A DNA stretch of 14,666 nt. Origin: JBLHKS01 sp047620505 (GTDB lineage Bacteria > Verrucomicrobiota > Verrucomicrobiia > Verrucomicrobiales > DEV007). Below the pieces are notes generated by a model. The model was not told the DNA's origin and did not search any database. It saw only the letters and a program-made list of their open reading frames with translations. The stretch spans positions 1-14,666 of the forward strand of contig JBLHKS010000176.1 in the NCBI GenBank assembly GCA_047620505.1, in the 5' to 3' direction. Both the position numbers and the translations under genes were made by a program. Positions 14,070-14,666 of the stretch are shown here, in pieces; the stretch's first letter is position 1; every line of letters begins with the position of its first letter.

Positions 14070-14666
14070 TCATGACGAACCGCGCAGATCGGAAGTTGTC
14101 CCGGCAAAGACAGGATTCTGTTCCTTCCCATAGCGGCTGGGCTGCTCCATTCCAGTCGAGGTCCTCAACTCTTCGATGAGCCGCATCTCTCGATAGCCAT
14201 AACCGTATTCGTCCGAGAGATCCTCAACCACTCTCCGAGGAAGCAGCGGACCTCTTCGAGATTGAATAATCGATTGCTCCCATTTGAGATGTCGCTTCAC
14301 CGCGCGGAAAAAGCAGCCTAGGTAGTCCTCGCGATCGGCGAAATACCAACTTCCTCTCTTCAGGCATTCACTTAGAACCTGCCTTTGATCGTGCTCGGCG
14401 ATGAGTCCGGTCAGCTTTCCGGCGGCCGATTCAGGTGTGCGTGCCCCATGGCAGGAGAAGACGATCAAGCTCAGGAAACTCGTCTCTGGCTCAGGCGTTT
14501 CCTCGTGATCGCCAATCTGATGGATGACTACCGGAATGCTTGAATCGATACGACGGTTGGGGGCTTTAACAGCCGCCACGATCTGGCCCTGCCTTTCGAA
14601 CTGCTCAGGCCGCGAGTAAGGGAACGCCATCAGCCTCGGAATCCCCTTCGGGAACTTCGATGTCCT
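14070..14666 (-). CDS. protein of unknown function, probably starting beyond the window
   Basis: The minus-strand frame ends at TGA 14072-14070 and stays open through the right edge (about 198 codons visible). An internal ATG at 14630 would give 186 residues, but upstream codons (KFPKGIPRL) read like protein and no SD is visible, so the true start is likely outside. Visible content: VPVVIHQIG-type beta strand, SFLSLIVFSCHG, GLIAEHDQRQVLSECLKRGSWYF, FFRAVKRHLKWEQSI and GYGYREMRLIEEL, a soluble mixed alpha/beta protein without signal peptide, membrane segment or known motif. I do not recognise it. Convergent with the membrane protein ending at 14030. Base composition is slightly less GC-rich than its neighbours. 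Confidence 0.55.
   Translation of the reverse strand, partial: RTSKFPKGIPRLMAFPYSRPEQFERQGQIVAAVKAPNRRIDSSIPVVIHQIGDHEETPEPETSFLSLIVFSCHGARTPESAAGKLTGLIAEHDQRQVLSECLKRGSWYFADREDYLGCFFRAVKRHLKWEQSIIQSRRGPLLPRRVVEDLSDEYGYGYREMRLIEELRTSTGMEQPSRYGKEQNPVFAGTTSDLRGSS

Noticed and set aside
14045..14072. TGATAG...CTATCA inverted repeat between the convergent genes as a terminator
   Set aside because: Only six pairs around a 16-base loop; too weak to call.
1..14666. CRISPR array, tRNA, rRNA or an intact insertion sequence
   Set aside because: No regularly spaced direct repeats, cloverleaf, rRNA-like stretch or transposase was seen by eye.

Overview
The window is high-GC bacterial DNA. Several traits point to Verrucomicrobiota, with Planctomycetota as the alternative: secreted caspase-like proteins, a Pkn-type Ser/Thr kinase with an extracytoplasmic cytochrome c domain, WD40 and formylglycine-generating-enzyme-like (FGE) domains, a sigma factor followed by a single-pass membrane protein, weak Shine-Dalgarno (SD) sequences, and dispersed palindromic repeats. 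The phylum is inferred from gene content; no rRNA or tRNA gene was seen.

Layout. 1-1196 (-): secreted caspase-like peptidase fused to an FGE-type domain, cut by the left edge. 1361-1738 (+): small membrane-anchored helical protein. 1850-2273 (-): two gene fragments joined to each other (the 3' end of an FGE gene and part of a cytochrome-like gene). 2274-4310 (-): Ser/Thr kinase, transmembrane segment, two-heme cytochrome c. 4439-7480 (+), divergent from the kinase: secreted WD40 propeller plus caspase-like domain. 7533-8108 and 8110-8592 (+): HAD-family nucleotidase and SLOG-like 'molybdenum carrier' protein, a tight pair. 8609-9958 (-): third secreted caspase-like protein. 10194-11390 (+): membrane-anchored coiled coil. 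11391-12052: repeats and a decayed reading frame. 12053-12343 (+): small secreted four-cysteine protein. 12511-13143 and 13140-14030 (+): sigma factor and overlapping membrane protein, probably its anti-sigma or sensor. 14070-14666 (-): unidentified protein, open at the right edge.

The main discovery is a bipartite element, TGCAATC-N15-TCGATTC, upstream of five non-homologous or only partly homologous genes: both caspase-like genes on the minus strand, the kinase, the WD40-caspase gene and the small secreted protein. One copy has a single mismatch (GCGATTC). The 15-base spacing is identical in all five, and it fits a -35/-10 promoter with a 17-base spacer. The window thus appears to hold a regulon of secreted caspase-like proteins and a possible heme-sensing kinase, with a candidate cognate sigma factor downstream of one copy. 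The working model is an envelope or redox stress response: the kinase or the sigma/anti-sigma pair senses a signal and the regulon puts caspase-like proteins outside the cytoplasm. The model is inference; the motif and domain layouts are read directly.

Two further DNA-level signals stand out. The palindrome AGCAGCTGCT occurs eight times in at least two codon frames. A near-perfect 24-bp inverted repeat sits in frame between WD40 blades.
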